A stretch of DNA of 9,084 nt from Bacteroidales bacterium (lineage in GTDB: Bacteria > Bacteroidota > Bacteroidia > Bacteroidales > B18-G4). How positions within the stretch are numbered: the first letter of the stretch is position 1; each line of letters starts with the position of its first letter. The DNA lies in contig JAUXCL010000087.1 of assembly GCA_030618905.1 (NCBI GenBank), positions 1 through 9,084 on the forward strand. Direction: 5' to 3'. Made by a program: the position numbers and the translations under genes. This document shows, piece after piece, positions 6,707 through 9,084 of the stretch. The notes beneath the pieces are model-generated. The model saw only the letters and a list, made by a program, of their open reading frames with translations, was not told where the DNA came from and did no database searches.

Positions 6707-8152
6707 ATGTCTGATGAAAATAAGATCATAGATGAGGTTACCCAGGGGGAGTATAAGTATGGTTTCTATACTGATATTGAAATGGAAACTGCTCCCAAAG
6801 GGCTGAGTGAAGATACCATCAGGTTTATTTCAGAGAAAAAGAATGAACCTGGGTTCGTTCTGGAATACAGGTTAAAAGCATACAGGCACTGGCTGACTAT
6901 GAAAGAGCCGAAATGGGCGCAGGTACAATACCCCGAAATTGACTTTCAGGATATCATCTACTACGCGGCTCCGAAATCAAAACCCCAATATGACAGCCTG
7001 GATGAGGTAGATCCTGAACTACTTGAGACTTTCAGTAAATTGGGGATCTCGCTTGATGAACAAAAGAAACTGGCCGGCGTTGCCGTCGATGCAATAATGG
7101 ATAGTGTTTCTGTGAAAACAACTTTCAGTGAAACCCTGGAAAAAGAAGGCATCATCTTCTGCTCTTTCAGTGAAGCCCTACAACATCATCCTGAACTGGT
7201 AAAAAAATATATGGGCTCTGTGGTTCCCTATACAGACAATTATTACGCTGCACTCAACTCCGCAGTATTTAGCGATGGTTCATTCTGCTATATCCCTGAA
7301 GGTGTTCGCTGCCCTGTTGAACTATCCACCTATTTCAGGATTAATGCAGCCAATACCGGGCAGTTTGAACGCACCCTGATCGTTGCCGAGGAAGGTAGTT
7401 ATGTCAGCTATATGGAGGGTTGTACAGCCCCTCAAAGAGATGAGAATCAATTGCATGCGGCCATTGTTGAAATTGTGGCAATGGACAATGCCGAAGTAAA
7501 ATATTCAACGGTACAAAACTGGTATCCGGGAAACAAGGATGGTAAAGGGGGCATCTATAATTTCGTCACCAAAAGAGGACTCTGTAAGGGCATCAACTCC
7601 AAAATATCGTGGACCCAGGTTGAAACCGGATCTGCCGTTACCTGGAAATACCCCAGTTGTATCTTGCTTGGGGATAACTCAATTGGAGAATTTTACTCTG
7701 TGGCGGTGACCAACAATTATCAGCAAGCTGACACAGGTTCTAAAATGATTCATATTGGGAAAAATACCAGGAGCACCATCATCTCTAAAGGTATCTCAGC
7801 CGGTAAAAGCAACAATAGTTACCGGGGGCTGGTCCGCATTATGAAAAATGCAATCAATGCAAGGAACTTTTCCCAGTGTGATTCACTACTGCTCGGAGAT
7901 CAATGTGGTGCCCACACTTTTCCATATATTCAAGCGGAAAATAAATCTGCCATCGTAGAGCATGAAGCCACAACCTCCAAAATATCTGATGACCAGATGT
8001 TTTATTGCAATCAGAGAGGTATTGATACAGAGAAGGCTATTGGCTTGATCGTCAATGGATATGCCAAAGAAGTATTAAATAAGCTTCCCATGGAATTTGC
8101 TGTGGAAGCACAAAAATTACTGTCCATCAGCCTGGAAGGCAGTGTTGGATAA
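6707..8152 (+). CDS. sufB: Fe-S cluster assembly scaffold protein SufB
   Basis: SufB is the core scaffold of the SufBC2D complex, on which iron-sulfur clusters are built in the cytoplasm before transfer to target proteins. The 481-residue product is full length and matches SufB throughout. Recognisable blocks are SFCYIPEGVRCPVELSTYFRI (192-212), the beta-helix core (about 215-400) and the end block CGAHTFPY (400-407) with EHEATTSKISDDQMFYCNQRGI (418-439). By alignment with E. coli SufB, C391 (QCDSLL) corresponds to C405, the sulfur-accepting residue at the SufD interface, and E418-H419-E420 to E432-H433-E434. C239 (EGCTAP) corresponds to the proposed sulfur entry cysteine C254. All are retained, so the protein should be active. 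The ATG at 6707 follows a purine-rich stretch (GGAAG). sufC begins 17 bases after the stop, which indicates one operon. Confidence 0.97.
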   Translation: MSDENKIIDEVTQGEYKYGFYTDIEMETAPKGLSEDTIRFISEKKNEPGFVLEYRLKAYRHWLTMKEPKWAQVQYPEIDFQDIIYYAAPKSKPQYDSLDEVDPELLETFSKLGISLDEQKKLAGVAVDAIMDSVSVKTTFSETLEKEGIIFCSFSEALQHHPELVKKYMGSVVPYTDNYYAALNSAVFSDGSFCYIPEGVRCPVELSTYFRINAANTGQFERTLIVAEEGSYVSYMEGCTAPQRDENQLHAAIVEIVAMDNAEVKYSTVQNWYPGNKDGKGGIYNFVTKRGLCKGINSKISWTQVETGSAVTWKYPSCILLGDNSIGEFYSVAVTNNYQQADTGSKMIHIGKNTRSTIISKGISAGKSNNSYRGLVRIMKNAINARNFSQCDSLLLGDQCGAHTFPYIQAENKSAIVEHEATTSKISDDQMFYCNQRGIDTEKAIGLIVNGYAKEVLNKLPMEFAVEAQKLLSISLEGSVG

Positions 8153-8169
8153 AACCAATTTAGACAATT

Positions 8170-8922
8170 ATGCTATTGCTGGATATTAGAAATTTACATA
8201 TTGCCGTTGGAGGCAAAGAAATTATCCGGGGTTTGAACCTGAAGGTGAATTGTGGGGAAACTCATGCCATCATGGGGCCCAATGGAACCGGAAAAAGCAC
8301 CCTGGCCATGGCCATCGCCGGCAAAGAGGGTTATGAAGTCACCTCCGGAGAGGTAATCTACAAAGACATGAATATCCTGGAGATGGCCCCGGAGAAAAGG
8401 GCCCTGGAAGGTATCTTCCTGGGATTTCAGTACCCGGTGGAAATTCCCGGTGTTTCTATAACAAACTTCATGCGTACCGCCATCATTGAGCAAAGAGAAT
8501 ATAAAAGTTTGCCGCCTTTGTCAGCCTCCGACTTCCTGAAAAAAATGGAAGAGAAGAAGCAACTGGTAGAACTCCATACCAAGCTAACCAACCGTTCGGT
8601 AAATGAGGGGTTCTCCGGTGGAGAAAAGAAACGAAATGAAATCTTTCAGATGGCGATGCTTGAACCTACATTGTCTATCCTGGATGAAACAGATTCCGGA
8701 CTGGACATTGATGCCCTTAAAGTCGTAGCCAACGGGGTGAACAAGTTGAGAACAAAGGACAATGCGTTTATCGTGATCACGCATTATCAAAGACTACTGG
8801 ACTATATCGTACCGGACTTTGTTCATGTGTTATTTAATGGGAAGATCGTCAAGTCAGGTGGAAAAGAACTGGCCATGGAGCTGGAAGAAAAAGGTTATGA
8901 CTGGATCAAAAATGATGCTTAA
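8170..8922 (+). CDS. sufC: Fe-S cluster assembly ATPase SufC
   Basis: SufC is the soluble ABC-type ATPase of the SufBC2D complex; its dimerisation on ATP binding reshapes SufB and SufD to expose the cluster assembly site. The 250-residue protein has a complete ATP-binding cassette: Walker A GPNGTGKST (36-44), Q-loop Q87 in the SufC-typical LGFQYP, signature SGGEKKR (149-155), Walker B LSILDE (168-173) with catalytic E173, D-loop SGLD (176-179), and switch H205 in ITHYQRLL. The wording of the Q-loop and Walker B (DETDSGLDIDA) distinguishes SufC from transporter ATPases, and no membrane segment is present. The gene starts 17 bases after sufB and has no obvious Shine-Dalgarno site, so it may rely on translational coupling. 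sufD follows after 32 bases. Confidence 0.97.
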   Translation: MLLLDIRNLHIAVGGKEIIRGLNLKVNCGETHAIMGPNGTGKSTLAMAIAGKEGYEVTSGEVIYKDMNILEMAPEKRALEGIFLGFQYPVEIPGVSITNFMRTAIIEQREYKSLPPLSASDFLKKMEEKKQLVELHTKLTNRSVNEGFSGGEKKRNEIFQMAMLEPTLSILDETDSGLDIDALKVVANGVNKLRTKDNAFIVITHYQRLLDYIVPDFVHVLFNGKIVKSGGKELAMELEEKGYDWIKNDA

Positions 8923-8954
8923 GTGTTGAATTGATTTGCCATATTCATACTAAA

Positions 8955-9084
8955 ATGACCGTAGAAACATTACAGAGAAATTTAATTAATGCTTTTGAAA
9001 GCAACGAGGGTGCTATCTCCAAATATAGTACTCCCCACATTATTGCCCTGCGTCATAAAGCATTCAACATATTCAAAAACATAG
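8955..9084 (+). CDS. sufD: SufD, N-terminal fragment (cut by window end)
   Basis: Forty-three codons remain open to the window edge, starting with ATG at 8955, 32 bases after sufC. The translation ends in LRHKAFNIFKNI (32-43), which resembles the N-terminal helix of SufD, where an R-x-x-A-x-x-x-F pattern precedes a Gly-Phe-Pro turn; the last base of the window is G, as a following glycine codon requires. SufD pairs with SufB in the SufBC2D scaffold and helps iron entry. The assignment rests mainly on gene order, since sufD directly after sufBC is usual in Bacteroidota, and on this short match. The catalytic part of the protein lies outside the window. Confidence 0.82.
   Translation, partial: MTVETLQRNLINAFESNEGAISKYSTPHIIALRHKAFNIFKNI

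Noticed and set aside
3463..9084. A single functional cluster of flavin, thiamine, repair and Fe-S genes
   Set aside because: The genes fall into at least three transcription units on both strands and are all common housekeeping functions. Adjacency alone does not support a joint system.

Overview
The window looks like chromosomal DNA from a member of the Bacteroidota, probably an environmental Bacteroidales or Marinilabiliales-type organism. The evidence is indirect: moderate GC content, four promoter-like sites matching the Bacteroidota -7 element TAnnTTTG (three are exactly TAAATTTG), mostly weak Shine-Dalgarno sites, and protein sequences that read like Bacteroidota homologues. It carries six complete genes and the start of a seventh. 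Coding is dense, and I see no RNA genes, insertion sequences, CRISPR arrays or phage genes.

Layout. Bases 28-3252 (minus) encode a large exported Asp-box (BNR/sortilin-like) beta-propeller protein of unknown function. A 210-base divergent intergenic region (3253-3462) holds its likely promoter and the promoter and strong ribosome binding site of a small plus-strand dodecin gene (3463-3675). The dodecin gene converges on uvrC (3706-5517, minus), with a hairpin at the junction that overlaps the uvrC stop codon. Upstream of uvrC on the same strand is thiL (5559-6605), 41 bases away. A run of five TATCNNN heptamers fills the thiL-uvrC gap and runs into the end of thiL. A 101-base divergent region separates thiL from the suf operon: sufB (6707-8152), sufC (8170-8922) and the first 43 codons of sufD (from 8955, cut by the window edge).

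How the genes work together. SufB, SufC and SufD form the SufBC2D scaffold that assembles iron-sulfur clusters. UvrC is the dual-incision nuclease of nucleotide excision repair and carries the four-cysteine pattern of the known 4Fe-4S UvrC proteins, so it is a plausible client of that system. ThiL makes thiamine diphosphate, and dodecin stores or buffers flavins. The neighbourhood is therefore mostly cofactor and housekeeping functions. That is an observation about content and not evidence of a shared pathway.

I found no convincing new multi-gene system. The items most worth a second look are the exported propeller protein, the heptamer repeat between thiL and uvrC, and the small regulatory structures in the intergenic regions.
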